Source: Muribaculaceae bacterium (GTDB lineage: Bacteria; Bacteroidota; Bacteroidia; Bacteroidales; Muribaculaceae). Taken from it: a stretch of 16,885 bases of DNA. The notes below the pieces were generated by a model. The model saw only the letters and a program-made list of their open reading frames with translations, searched no databases and was not told the origin of the DNA. Shown one piece after another: positions 8,048-15,365 of the stretch. The stretch is taken from the NCBI GenBank assembly GCA_016302215.1, contig JAEDNZ010000021.1, forward strand, positions 1 through 16,885. The letters run 5' to 3'. Made by a program: the position numbers and the translations under genes. Within the stretch, counting starts at the first letter, position 1, and every line of letters starts with the position of its first letter.

Positions 8048-8556
8048 TGCACACTGACGACGATAGCGTATCTCTCCAACACATGCTTGAGATATATAGC
8101 TCTGATGTGTCGAGCTTCGAGCCGCTGCCCTACGCTGACGAAGGTGTGCAGGCAGGCTTTCCCTCGCCGGCTCAGGACTATATAACTCAGACCATTGACC
8201 TCAACCGCGAGATAGTGCGCCACCCTATGGCCACCTTTTTTGCGCGTGTCAGAGGCGAGTCTATGCGCGATGAGGGCATCAATGACGGCGACCTGTTAGT
8301 GATAGACCGGTCGCTGGACCCGGGTGATGGCGACCTGGTGGTGTGCTGCCTCGATAATGAATTTACCCTCAAGCGCATCAGGATAGAGCCGGGGCGCATC
8401 TGGCTCGTAGCGGCCAATGAGAGCTATGACCCTATATTAGTGACCGAGGGGCAGGAATTCAGCGTGTGGGGCGTGGTGACATACACCATCAAGCACTTCC
8501 ATCGCCGCAAAGTGGCGGCGAAGCAGCCCGCTCAGCGCAACATTAACAAACGATAA
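8047..8556 (+). CDS. umuD: UmuD-type S24 self-cleaving peptidase
   Basis: The 169-residue protein belongs to the LexA/UmuD S24 family. UmuD, after RecA-stimulated self-cleavage, forms DNA polymerase V with UmuC for SOS translesion synthesis. The UmuD signature is clear: GFPSPAQDYI (37-46), IDLN (50-53), HPMATFF, GESM with nucleophile S72, GINDGDLLVIDRS, and FTLKR with general base K109. The predicted cleavage bond is A36-G37, where E. coli UmuD has Cys-Gly and LexA has Ala-Gly. There is no DNA-binding winged helix, so it is not LexA. The N-terminal arm of about 36 residues is slightly longer than in E. coli. A basic tail of about 20 residues, rich in Lys, Arg and Gln, follows the core. No umuC is adjacent: the next gene, 17 bases on, is dTDP-glucose dehydratase. 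An in-frame GTG at 8044 is a less likely start. Confidence 0.9.
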   Translation: MHTDDDSVSLQHMLEIYSSDVSSFEPLPYADEGVQAGFPSPAQDYITQTIDLNREIVRHPMATFFARVRGESMRDEGINDGDLLVIDRSLDPGDGDLVVCCLDNEFTLKRIRIEPGRIWLVAANESYDPILVTEGQEFSVWGVVTYTIKHFHRRKVAAKQPAQRNINKR

Positions 8557-8573
8557 ATCATAATACACCTACG

Positions 8574-9644
8574 ATGGCAGCGTTTAAGCGAAATATACTC
8601 ATCACCGGCGGCGCCGGTTTTATAGGCAACCATGTGGTGAGGCTGTTTGTCAACAAATATCCCGATTACAGGATTATCAACCTTGACAAACTGACCTATG
8701 CCGGAAATCTTGCTAACGTGAGCGATGTGGCTTGCCGCGGCAATTACGTGTTTGCCAAATGCGATATCTGCGATGCGGCAGCCGTGGCTGAGCTCTTTGC
8801 TCGCTATGATATTGACGGCGTGATACACCTTGCGGCAGAGAGTCATGTGGATAGGTCAATCCATGACCCTATGGCTTTTGCCCGAACTAACGTGCTGGGC
8901 ACGCTGACGCTACTGCAGGCGGCGCTGGAGCATTGGCGCGGCGGCGATATGAGCGGCAAGCGCTTCTATCACATCTCCACTGATGAGGTGTATGGCGCGC
9001 TCCATGCCGAGGGTGGCTTTTTCACCGAGGCCACGCGCTATGACCCGCACTCGCCATATTCGGCCTCGAAGGCATCGAGCGACCATTTCGTGCGTGCCTT
9101 TCATGACACATACGGCATGCCTACATTGGTGACCAATTGCTCCAATAACTATGGGCCGCGACAGTTCCCCGAGAAGCTGATACCGCTCTTTGTCAACAAC
9201 ATACGCCGGCGCCGTCCTTTGCCTGTGTATGGCCGAGGCCTCAACGTGCGCGATTGGCTGTATGTGGAGGACCATGCCCGCGCCATCGACCTGATATTCC
9301 ACCACGGGCATGCTGGCGAGACTTACAATATCGGCGGCCACAACGAGATGCGCAATATTGATATGGTCAAGGCCCTTATAGCTGTGACTGACAGGCTGCT
9401 GGGACGCGCCGACGGCGAGGACTCCGGCCTTATCACCTACGTCACTGACCGCGCGGGGCATGACCTGCGATATGCCATCGATGCCTCTAAGCTCGAGCGC
9501 GAATTAGGGTGGCGGCCGCAGGTCTCAATAGCCGAGGGCCTTGAGCTCACCGTGAAGTGGTATCTTGACAATCAGCAGTGGCTCGATAGTGTCACATCAG
9601 GTGAGTATATGAATTACTACGAAAAGATGTATGGCAATAGATAG
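8574..9644 (+). CDS. rfbB: dTDP-glucose 4,6-dehydratase
   Basis: This NAD-dependent extended short-chain dehydrogenase turns dTDP-glucose into dTDP-4-keto-6-deoxyglucose, the second step towards dTDP-rhamnose and related deoxysugars for surface glycans. The Rossmann motif GGAGFIG is at 12-18. The dehydratase signature TDEVYG starts at T136, with D137 and E138 the expected acid and base. YSASK at 162-166 supplies the catalytic Tyr and Lys. NCSNNYGPRQFPEKLIPL and the substrate-binding DWLYVEDHARAI follow as in RmlB. The length of 356 residues is normal. It sits 17 bases downstream of the UmuD-like gene and is probably co-transcribed with it and the GtrB-like gene. RmlA, RmlC and RmlD are not in the window. 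Confidence 0.95.
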   Translation: MAAFKRNILITGGAGFIGNHVVRLFVNKYPDYRIINLDKLTYAGNLANVSDVACRGNYVFAKCDICDAAAVAELFARYDIDGVIHLAAESHVDRSIHDPMAFARTNVLGTLTLLQAALEHWRGGDMSGKRFYHISTDEVYGALHAEGGFFTEATRYDPHSPYSASKASSDHFVRAFHDTYGMPTLVTNCSNNYGPRQFPEKLIPLFVNNIRRRRPLPVYGRGLNVRDWLYVEDHARAIDLIFHHGHAGETYNIGGHNEMRNIDMVKALIAVTDRLLGRADGEDSGLITYVTDRAGHDLRYAIDASKLERELGWRPQVSIAEGLELTVKWYLDNQQWLDSVTSGEYMNYYEKMYGNR

Positions 9645-9719
9645 CACGCATCATATATCACAGGTAAATAAAGAAAGCAACATTCACTTATAACGTAATA
9701 ACCAGACACATAGACAAAT

Positions 9720-10919
9720 ATGCCGGAGGTATCCAATCGGGGCAACATTATGCCCGCATCACCAATACGCAGGCTTGTGCCGCTGGCCAATGAGGCCATC
9801 AAACGAGGCGTCAAAGTGTATCGCCTCAACATCGGTCAGCCTGACATACCCACACCGCCCAAAGCTATCGATGCTCTCAAACATATAGATAGAGAGGTGC
9901 TGGAGTACAGCCCATCGGAGGGCTTGCTGTCGCTGCGCGAGAAGCTCAAAGAATACTACCATAGATTTAACATCGAGGTAGATGTCAACGATATTATAGT
10001 CACCACCGGCGGTTCAGAAGCGGTGCTCTTTGCTTTTATGGCGTGTCTGGACCCCGGCGATGAGATTATAGTGCCGGAGCCGGCGTATGCCAACTATATG
10101 GCCTTTGCCATCTCGGCGGGCGCCAAGATTGTGACAATACCGGCATCGATTGACAATAGCTTTGCGTTGCCTCCGGTCGAGGAGTTTGAAAAGCTCATCA
10201 CGCCTCGCACCAAGGGTATCCTCATCTGCAACCCCAACAACCCCACCGGCTATCTCTACACGATGAAGGAGATGCTGCAAATCCGCGATTTAGTCAAGCG
10301 CCACAACCTCTTTTTGTTCTCCGATGAGGTGTATCGCGAGTTCTGCTACACCGGAGCGCCCTATATCTCGGCATTTCACTTGCCCGACATTGAGGAGCAG
10401 GTGGTGCTGATTGACTCGGTGTCAAAGCGATACAATGAGTGCGGCATCAGGGTGGGGGCCCTCATCACCAAGCACAAGGGCTTGAAGACCAATGTGATGA
10501 AGTTTTGTCAGGCGCGTCTGAGCCCTCCGCTGATAGGCCAGCTTATAGCCGAGGCTTCGATAGACACCCCGGCCGACTATATGCTCGAGACCTACAACGA
10601 GTATCTCGAGCGGCGCAATTTCCTCATCGATGCGCTGAATAAGATACCGGGGGTGTATAGCCCCATACCTATGGGTGCCTTCTACACTGTGGCGCATCTG
10701 CCCGTCGATGATGCCGACAAATTCTGCCAGTGGTGTCTGCGCGAGTTTGACTATCAGGGACAGACAATCTTTATGGCGCCGGCATCAGGCTTCTACTCCA
10801 AGCCGGAGCTGGGGCGCCAACAGGTGCGCCTGGCCTATGTGCTTAAAAAGGAAGAGCTGAGCAAGGCTATGACGGTGCTCGCCAAGGCCTTGGAGGCTTA
10901 TCCCGGGCGCGAGATGTGA
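9720..10919 (+). CDS. Pyridoxal phosphate-dependent class I aminotransferase
   Basis: This fold type I aminotransferase of the aspartate aminotransferase-like family is 399 residues long. Landmarks include the family opening MPASPIRRLVPLANEAIKRG, LNIGQPDIPTPP, the cofactor-phosphate loop TTGGSEAVLFAF, CNPNNPTGYLY with the PLP-contacting Asn, SDEVYREF, and the PLP lysine K236 in DSVSKRYNECGIRVGA, with the carboxylate-binding Arg near the C terminus (QVRLAYV). Substrate choice (aspartate, alanine, aromatic or other) cannot be read from sequence. The 75-base gap before it is AT-rich, but I see no convincing TAnnTTTG box there, so whether it has its own promoter is open. Its start ATG gives the N terminus usual for Bacteroidetes homologues. 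RmuC follows after 53 bases. Confidence 0.92.
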   Translation: MPEVSNRGNIMPASPIRRLVPLANEAIKRGVKVYRLNIGQPDIPTPPKAIDALKHIDREVLEYSPSEGLLSLREKLKEYYHRFNIEVDVNDIIVTTGGSEAVLFAFMACLDPGDEIIVPEPAYANYMAFAISAGAKIVTIPASIDNSFALPPVEEFEKLITPRTKGILICNPNNPTGYLYTMKEMLQIRDLVKRHNLFLFSDEVYREFCYTGAPYISAFHLPDIEEQVVLIDSVSKRYNECGIRVGALITKHKGLKTNVMKFCQARLSPPLIGQLIAEASIDTPADYMLETYNEYLERRNFLIDALNKIPGVYSPIPMGAFYTVAHLPVDDADKFCQWCLREFDYQGQTIFMAPASGFYSKPELGRQQVRLAYVLKKEELSKAMTVLAKALEAYPGREM

Positions 10920-10972
10920 GGTGATGCGGGTGTGTTAATACCTAAGAATAAAAGTTTTAGACAGAAATCTAT

Positions 10973-12295
10973 ATGGACGTGACGCTTGCAGTGATAATGG
11001 TGGTGGGCGCTCTATGTGTAGGCGCTGTGATAGGGTGGCTCGTGGCCACCGTGAAAGGTCGTGAGCAGCTGTCGCAATCGCAGGCTCGCGAGGCGGCATT
11101 GGCTGCCAAGTATGAGAGCGAGAGCCTTCAGCACAGCCGCGATATGGCGGCCGCCGATACAGCGCACCAACAGCGTGTAGAGGAGCTCAAGGCTCAGATG
11201 GCCAATGAGCGTGAGCATGCCGAAGAGCTGATTAAGGCAGCATCGGCTATGACAGTAAAGCTGCAAGCCACCGCCGCAGAGCAGCTCGCCGCCAAGCAGA
11301 CGGCGCTGCAAGAGCACAACCGACAACAGATTGCTGAGCTGATGTCGCCCATCAAAGAGCAGTTTGTGGAGTTTCGCAAGGCCGTGGAGGAGTCAAAGAC
11401 ACAAGGCGAGGTCAACAAGAAAGAGCTGCAGTCGGCTTTTGACGCCACGATGCGCCTCTTTCAGCAGCAACAGCAGCAGGCCGTCAACGCTTTGCGCGAG
11501 CAGACTGACCGCATAGGCAGCGATGCCGCCAACCTCACCAAGGCGCTCAAAGGCGACTCAAAGGTGCAGGGCGACTGGGGCGAGATGGTGCTGGAGTCAA
11601 TGCTTGAAGGCAGTGGCCTGCGCAAAGACGAGCAGTATTTCATACAGCAATCCACTACTGACGCCGACGGCAATCGTTTGCGCCCCGATGTGGTGGTGCG
11701 CTTCCCTGAAGGACGCTCAGTAGTGATAGACTCAAAGGTGTCGCTGACGGCGTATGCTCAGGCGGTGGCTACCGACGATGAGGCGGCGCGTGAGCGTCTG
11801 CTCAAAGAGCATCTGCGCAGCGTCAAGGCGCATATTGATGAGCTGTCGCGCAAGAATTATGACGATGTAATAGATGATGCCATAGGCTATGTGCTGATGT
11901 TTATGCCTATCGAGAGCTCATATATCGCTGCCGTGAAGGCTGACCCTACTATCACTCAATATGCTTATAATAAGCGCATTATCGTGATTTCGCCGAGCAA
12001 TCTGATGATGTCACTGCAGCTGGCATATAATCTGTGGCAGTATGACAAGCAGGGCAAAAATGTGGAGAACACGATAAAGCTCGCCGCTGACCTCTATGAC
12101 AAGGTGGCAGGCTTTGCCGATACCTTTGCCGAGATAGAGACCGGCATCGAGAAGCTACGACAGACCTATGCCACCGCCAAAAACAGACTGTATGAGGGCA
12201 ATGGCAACGTGATGCGCCGTGTGGAGCAGCTTAAAAAGTTGGGAGTGATGCCTAAGAAGCAAATTAAGGGCGTATCTGACGAGCCTCAACAATAA
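10973..12295 (+). CDS. rmuC: RmuC family DNA recombination protein
   Basis: RmuC proteins limit DNA rearrangement at inverted repeats and are predicted to carry a restriction-endonuclease-like nuclease core. The 440-residue protein has one N-terminal membrane helix (about 3-25). A long Ala/Glu/Lys/Gln-rich coiled coil spans about 28-195 and includes a six-glutamine run at 164-169 encoded by CAG/CAA repeats. The RmuC domain begins at QGDWGEMVLESML (D201) and contains RPDVVVRFPEG and the candidate catalytic DSK at 253-255. FMPIESSYIAAV and ISPSNLMMSL are further family motifs. The length and layout are complete. It lies 53 bases after the aminotransferase. The stop is followed at once by a short GC-rich repeat and T run that may end transcription. 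Confidence 0.94.
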   Translation: MDVTLAVIMVVGALCVGAVIGWLVATVKGREQLSQSQAREAALAAKYESESLQHSRDMAAADTAHQQRVEELKAQMANEREHAEELIKAASAMTVKLQATAAEQLAAKQTALQEHNRQQIAELMSPIKEQFVEFRKAVEESKTQGEVNKKELQSAFDATMRLFQQQQQQAVNALREQTDRIGSDAANLTKALKGDSKVQGDWGEMVLESMLEGSGLRKDEQYFIQQSTTDADGNRLRPDVVVRFPEGRSVVIDSKVSLTAYAQAVATDDEAARERLLKEHLRSVKAHIDELSRKNYDDVIDDAIGYVLMFMPIESSYIAAVKADPTITQYAYNKRIIVISPSNLMMSLQLAYNLWQYDKQGKNVENTIKLAADLYDKVAGFADTFAEIETGIEKLRQTYATAKNRLYEGNGNVMRRVEQLKKLGVMPKKQIKGVSDEPQQ

Positions 12296-12308
12296 GGCGG
12301 CCTTTTTT
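12294..12308 (+). terminator. Possible weak intrinsic terminator after rmuC
   Basis: Directly overlapping the rmuC stop codon, AAGG and CCTT can pair around a CGG triloop, followed by further T residues for a six-T run in all. An alternative stem pairs GCCT near 12282 with AGGC at 12295-12298. Both stems are only four pairs, so termination would be weak. Confidence 0.3.
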
Positions 12309-12339
12309 CCGTTTAATAGAATAGTTACTATCGGAAAAA
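12303..12339. repeat. Inverted repeat in the rmuC-porQ gap
   Basis: TTTTTCCG (12304-12311) is the exact inverse of CGGAAAAA (12332-12339), and the shorter palindrome ATAGTTACTAT (12321-12331) sits inside. The right arm ends one base before the porQ start codon. No TAnnTTTG promoter box is visible here. It could be an operator, an RNA hairpin that hides the porQ start, or chance in an AT-rich gap. Confidence 0.45.
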
Positions 12340-12340
12340 T

Positions 12341-13357
12341 ATGCAAAGACTACGCTTATATATACCGGTGATTGTAGGGGTGATGGCCCTTGTGTCCGCC
12401 AAGGCGCAAGATGGGTCGTCGGCTTACAATTTCCTTGACATCACTACTTCAAGTCGCATCTATGGCCTTGGCGGTGTGAACATCACGCTCGTAGATGACG
12501 ACATCACCACAGCTGACCAGAACCCCGCTCTGCTGGGCCAAGAGATGACCAAGCAGCTGTCTCTGAGCTATATGCGCTATATCGGCGGCACTAATGTGGC
12601 GGGGCTGAGATATGCCCATGCCGTGGGCGCTCACGGCACCGTGGCCGCCGGTATTCAGTATTTCGGCTATGGGTCTATGAAGGAGACTCTCGCCGATGGC
12701 ACTATCGTGGGCGATTTCTCGCCGCTCGATGTGTCGTTCTCCGGCGCTTATTCTCACGATATCAACGACTATCTGCGCGGCGGTATAGACCTGAAGCTGC
12801 TATATAGCGGCTATGCTGAGTATTCGGCTTTCGCCATAGCCACCGACCTGGGCCTGAACTACTACAATCCCGAGCGCGACTTGTCGCTGTCAGTCGTCGT
12901 TGCTAACCTGGGTGGCCAGGTCAAGCGCTTTAACGAGAGCTATGACCGCTTGCCCATAGATGTGAGGCTGGGATGGTCGCAGTCGTTCGGCAACTTCCCG
13001 GTGCGCTTCTCTATTACGGCATGGAATCTTACCAAATGGCATCTGCCCTATGTCGATGCCGGCGACGGCACCAAAGAGCCGGAGGTTAAGGATAAGTTTA
13101 TGTCAAACCTATTCAGGCACTTGGTGTTTGGCGCTGACTTGGTGTCGAGCGAGAAGTTTTATATCGGCGTGGGATATAATTACAAGACACGCACCGATAT
13201 GTCAAACTATCATCGCAGCTTCTTGTCAGGGCTGTCGCTGTCAGCAGGCATCAGAGTGAAAAGCTTTGGTGTGGGGATAGCCTTCGCCCAGCCTCACAAC
13301 GGCGCCACCACGTTTATGGTGAATTTGAATTGCAACATACAAGAGTTACTAAACTGA
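12341..13357 (+). CDS. porQ: Type IX secretion system protein PorQ-like
   Basis: The 338-residue protein has a signal peptide of about 22 residues (apolar VIVGVMALVSAKA, then QDG) and a mature part of amphipathic strands like the FadL/PorV/PorQ beta-barrels, so it is predicted in the outer membrane. PorQ-like landmarks are YNFLDITTSSRIYGLGGVN after the signal, DDDITTADQNPALL, GSMKETLADGTIVGDFSP and the closing GIAFAQPHNGATTFMVNL. In Porphyromonas, PorQ works with the PorV-PorU-PorZ attachment machinery of the type IX secretion system that links cargo to A-LPS; that role is inferred here by family. The known length is similar. No other T9SS gene is in the window. It lies 10 bases ahead of cmk and probably heads a porQ-cmk-ispH transcript. 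PorV is a less likely alternative identity. Confidence 0.85.
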   Translation: MQRLRLYIPVIVGVMALVSAKAQDGSSAYNFLDITTSSRIYGLGGVNITLVDDDITTADQNPALLGQEMTKQLSLSYMRYIGGTNVAGLRYAHAVGAHGTVAAGIQYFGYGSMKETLADGTIVGDFSPLDVSFSGAYSHDINDYLRGGIDLKLLYSGYAEYSAFAIATDLGLNYYNPERDLSLSVVVANLGGQVKRFNESYDRLPIDVRLGWSQSFGNFPVRFSITAWNLTKWHLPYVDAGDGTKEPEVKDKFMSNLFRHLVFGADLVSSEKFYIGVGYNYKTRTDMSNYHRSFLSGLSLSAGIRVKSFGVGIAFAQPHNGATTFMVNLNCNIQELLN

Positions 13358-13367
13358 CAATACACAG

Positions 13368-14090
13368 ATGACAACATCAACAGATAGCGGTAAGCGCATA
13401 GTAGTGGCCATCGACGGCTTCTCCTCATCAGGCAAGAGCACCATGGCGCGGCGATTGGCCGCCAGTGTGGGCTATCGATATATTGACTCCGGCGCTATGT
13501 ACAGGGCTGTGGCGCTGTATGCGCTGGAGCATGGCATGGCCACGGAAGGCGGTGAGCTACAACGTGAAGCCATAGTGGCATCGTTGCCGCAAATCAAGAT
13601 TGACTTTAAACCGCAGCCTGATGGCACGCAGCACACGCTGCTCAATGGCGCCGATGTGGAGACGGAGATCCGGCAGCTGAGAGTGTCGCAGGTGGTGTCG
13701 CCGGTAGCTGCCATACCGCAGGTGAGGCGAGCGCTGGTGAGTATGCAGCAAGCCCTCGGGCGCGACAACGGCATAGTGATGGATGGGCGCGATATAGGCA
13801 CCACCGTCTTCCCCGATGCCGAGCTTAAGATTTATGTTGACGCTTCGGCGCAGACACGCGCCATGCGCCGATACAACGAGCTCAGAGCCAAGGGCGACAC
13901 CTCTGTGCAGTATGACGACATCCTCGCCAACGTCATGGAGCGTGACCGCATAGACCGCACACGCGCCGAGAGCCCTCTGCGCCGCGCCGATGATGCTATC
14001 AGCCTCGATAATTCTGAAATGACACTCGAGGAGCAAGACGCATGGCTGCTGTCGCGCTTTGACGAGGTGACACGCAAGGGTGAGCAATGA
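13368..14090 (+). CDS. cmk: Cytidylate kinase
   Basis: This enzyme phosphorylates CMP and dCMP with ATP, recycling pyrimidine nucleotides in the cytoplasm. The P-loop is GFSSSGKST at 17-25, followed by YIDSGAMYRAVALYAL. The CMP-binding insert includes LRVSQVVSPVAAIPQVR, and MDGRDIGTTVFPDAELKIYVDAS is the signature preceding the LID region with its Arg-rich DRIDRTRAESPL. The 240-residue length is normal for the bacterial long form. The start 10 bases after porQ gives a short polar leader before the first strand. Its last codons overlap the ispH start by four bases (ATGA), so the two are translationally coupled. Confidence 0.96.
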   Translation: MTTSTDSGKRIVVAIDGFSSSGKSTMARRLAASVGYRYIDSGAMYRAVALYALEHGMATEGGELQREAIVASLPQIKIDFKPQPDGTQHTLLNGADVETEIRQLRVSQVVSPVAAIPQVRRALVSMQQALGRDNGIVMDGRDIGTTVFPDAELKIYVDASAQTRAMRRYNELRAKGDTSVQYDDILANVMERDRIDRTRAESPLRRADDAISLDNSEMTLEEQDAWLLSRFDEVTRKGEQ

Positions 14091-14974
14091 CGATAGAGAT
14101 AGACAGCGCTTCGGGCTTCTGCTTTGGTGTGGTCACCGCCATTCACAAGGCTGAGGAGGAGCTGCGCTCATCGGGAGCGCTATATTGCCTGGGCGATATA
14201 GTGCACAACAGCGATGAGGTGGAGCGGCTGCGCCGTCAAGGGCTTGTGACGATAGACCATGACGATATGTCGCGGCTACATGACGTGAAGGTGCTGCTGC
14301 GAGCTCATGGCGAGCCTCCCTCGACATATACGCTGGCAAGCCGCAATAATATTGAGATAATTGATGCTACATGCCCGGTGGTGCTGCGGCTGCAGCAACG
14401 CATTAAGGCTACGTATGATGCCGACCCCTCTTCGCAGATAGTGATATACGGCAAGATGGGTCATGCCGAGGTCAACGGCCTGGTGGGCCAGACTGATGGC
14501 AAGGCCATAGTGATAGAGGACAGTGACGACCTTGATAAGATAGACTATGGGCGCGATATCACGCTGTATTCGCAGACCACAAAGTCGCTGGAGGGTTTCC
14601 GCCATATCATCACCCTCATCAAAGAGCGCGTGAAGCCCGGCGTGCAATTTACTTACGCCGATACCATCTGCCGCCAGGTGTCGAGCCGCGTGGGGCATCT
14701 GCGCGACTTCGCGGCGGCTCACGAGGTGGTGCTGTTTGTGGCCGGAATGAAGAGCAGCAACGGCCGCATATTGTATGATCAGTGCCGCCAGGTAAATCCG
14801 CGCACATATCATATCGCCAACGCCGACGCCGTGTCGGGCCGGTGGCTGACGGGCGCTGAGAGCATCGGCATCTGTGGCGCCACATCTACGCCACGCTGGC
14901 TGATGGAGCAGGTGCGCGACAGTGTGGCAAGCCTCGTGGCGCAACAGCAGAGTGAGGAGGTGGTCGATGAGTAG
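14087..14974 (+). CDS. ispH: 4-hydroxy-3-methylbut-2-enyl diphosphate reductase
   Basis: This [4Fe-4S] enzyme makes IPP and DMAPP from HMBPP in the last step of the MEP isoprenoid pathway. The three cluster cysteines are visible at C12 (GFCFGV), C96 (ATCPVV) and C195 (DTICRQVSSR). Other family motifs are GDIVHN, RAHGEPP with the substrate-binding His, GKMGHAEVNGLVGQT, SQTTKS, KSSNGRILYDQC and GICGATSTP. The 295-residue length is typical, with a short glutamate-rich tail (QQQSEEVVDE) that overlaps the Shine-Dalgarno-like sequence and start of the next gene. Coupling to cmk by ATGA is clear. Isoprenoid supply also feeds the polyprenyl phosphate used by the GtrB-like enzyme, but the two lie in different transcription units. 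Confidence 0.97.
   Translation: MTIEIDSASGFCFGVVTAIHKAEEELRSSGALYCLGDIVHNSDEVERLRRQGLVTIDHDDMSRLHDVKVLLRAHGEPPSTYTLASRNNIEIIDATCPVVLRLQQRIKATYDADPSSQIVIYGKMGHAEVNGLVGQTDGKAIVIEDSDDLDKIDYGRDITLYSQTTKSLEGFRHIITLIKERVKPGVQFTYADTICRQVSSRVGHLRDFAAAHEVVLFVAGMKSSNGRILYDQCRQVNPRTYHIANADAVSGRWLTGAESIGICGATSTPRWLMEQVRDSVASLVAQQQSEEVVDE
14955..14960 (+). promoter_or_regulatory. Shine-Dalgarno-like site deciding the start of the small membrane protein
   Basis: AGGAGG lies six bases before the ATG at 14967, inside the ispH reading frame. Strong Shine-Dalgarno sequences are unusual in Bacteroidetes, and the other genes here lack one. It favours 14967 over an upstream in-frame ATG at 14922. It could be chance, since it encodes the Glu-rich end of IspH. 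Confidence 0.45.
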
Positions 14975-15365
14975 CACGGCAGCACATCGCGGCAGCGCCG
15001 GGCGAGTGCGTCTGCCTCGGGCGCCGCAGCGCGGTAGGCGTCGTCGCCGTCGCAAGCCTCGCTATGGGCGCATTGTGGCCACACTGCTGGTCATCGCCGC
15101 TATCGTGGCGGGCTGCGTGATGCTGATGCGCCATTGCGATAACGTCAAGACGCAGGCGAGTATCGATAGCAGAGTGGCTGAGCGGGCGCAGGCTGATGCG
15201 CTTGCGGTGATAAATGCGGCTGACGGGACTATGGAGCGCGAGAGCCGCCTCTTGTCAATCTTGGATTTTGAGTATCAGCTGCGCAGCAACGGATATGTGC
15301 GCGAGGCCGACAGCTACAAGAGCACCGTGGGCGAGATACTAAGGAGTCAAGGGATTGTAAAATGA
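14967..15365 (+). CDS. Unrecognised basic single-pass membrane protein
   Basis: I do not recognise this 132-residue protein. Residues 1-35 are strongly basic, with six consecutive arginines at 24-29 followed by KPR. A hydrophobic helix spans about 36-54, and a charged, probably helical region of about 78 residues follows (ADALAVINAADGTMERESRLLSI falls in it). The positive-inside rule puts the N terminus in the cytoplasm and the C-terminal part in the periplasm. VAGC at 47-50 resembles a lipobox, but the apolar residues after the Cys fit a membrane helix better. The start overlaps ispH by eight bases and the end overlaps the serine hydrolase start as ATGA, so it is translated between them. The frame is open over its full length and read in a tight operon, which supports a real gene. 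Confidence 0.75.
   Translation: MSSTAAHRGSAGRVRLPRAPQRGRRRRRRKPRYGRIVATLLVIAAIVAGCVMLMRHCDNVKTQASIDSRVAERAQADALAVINAADGTMERESRLLSILDFEYQLRSNGYVREADSYKSTVGEILRSQGIVK

Noticed and set aside
8047..8556. LexA repressor or phage repressor
   Set aside because: There is no N-terminal winged-helix DNA-binding domain and the GFPSPAQDY/IDLN motifs are specific to UmuD.
9645..9719. Promoter for the aminotransferase in the AT-rich gap
   Set aside because: No TAnnTTTG box or TTTG at proper spacing is found, so the evidence is only base composition.
11462..11479. CAG/CAA repeat in rmuC as a phase-variable microsatellite
   Set aside because: It encodes six Gln in a coiled coil with mixed codons; triplet length changes would keep the frame, so it would not switch the gene.
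14276..15055. Antisense open frame of 259 codons across ispH
   Set aside because: The sense strand encodes all IspH cluster cysteines; the antisense product is His/Arg/Leu-rich with no recognisable domain.
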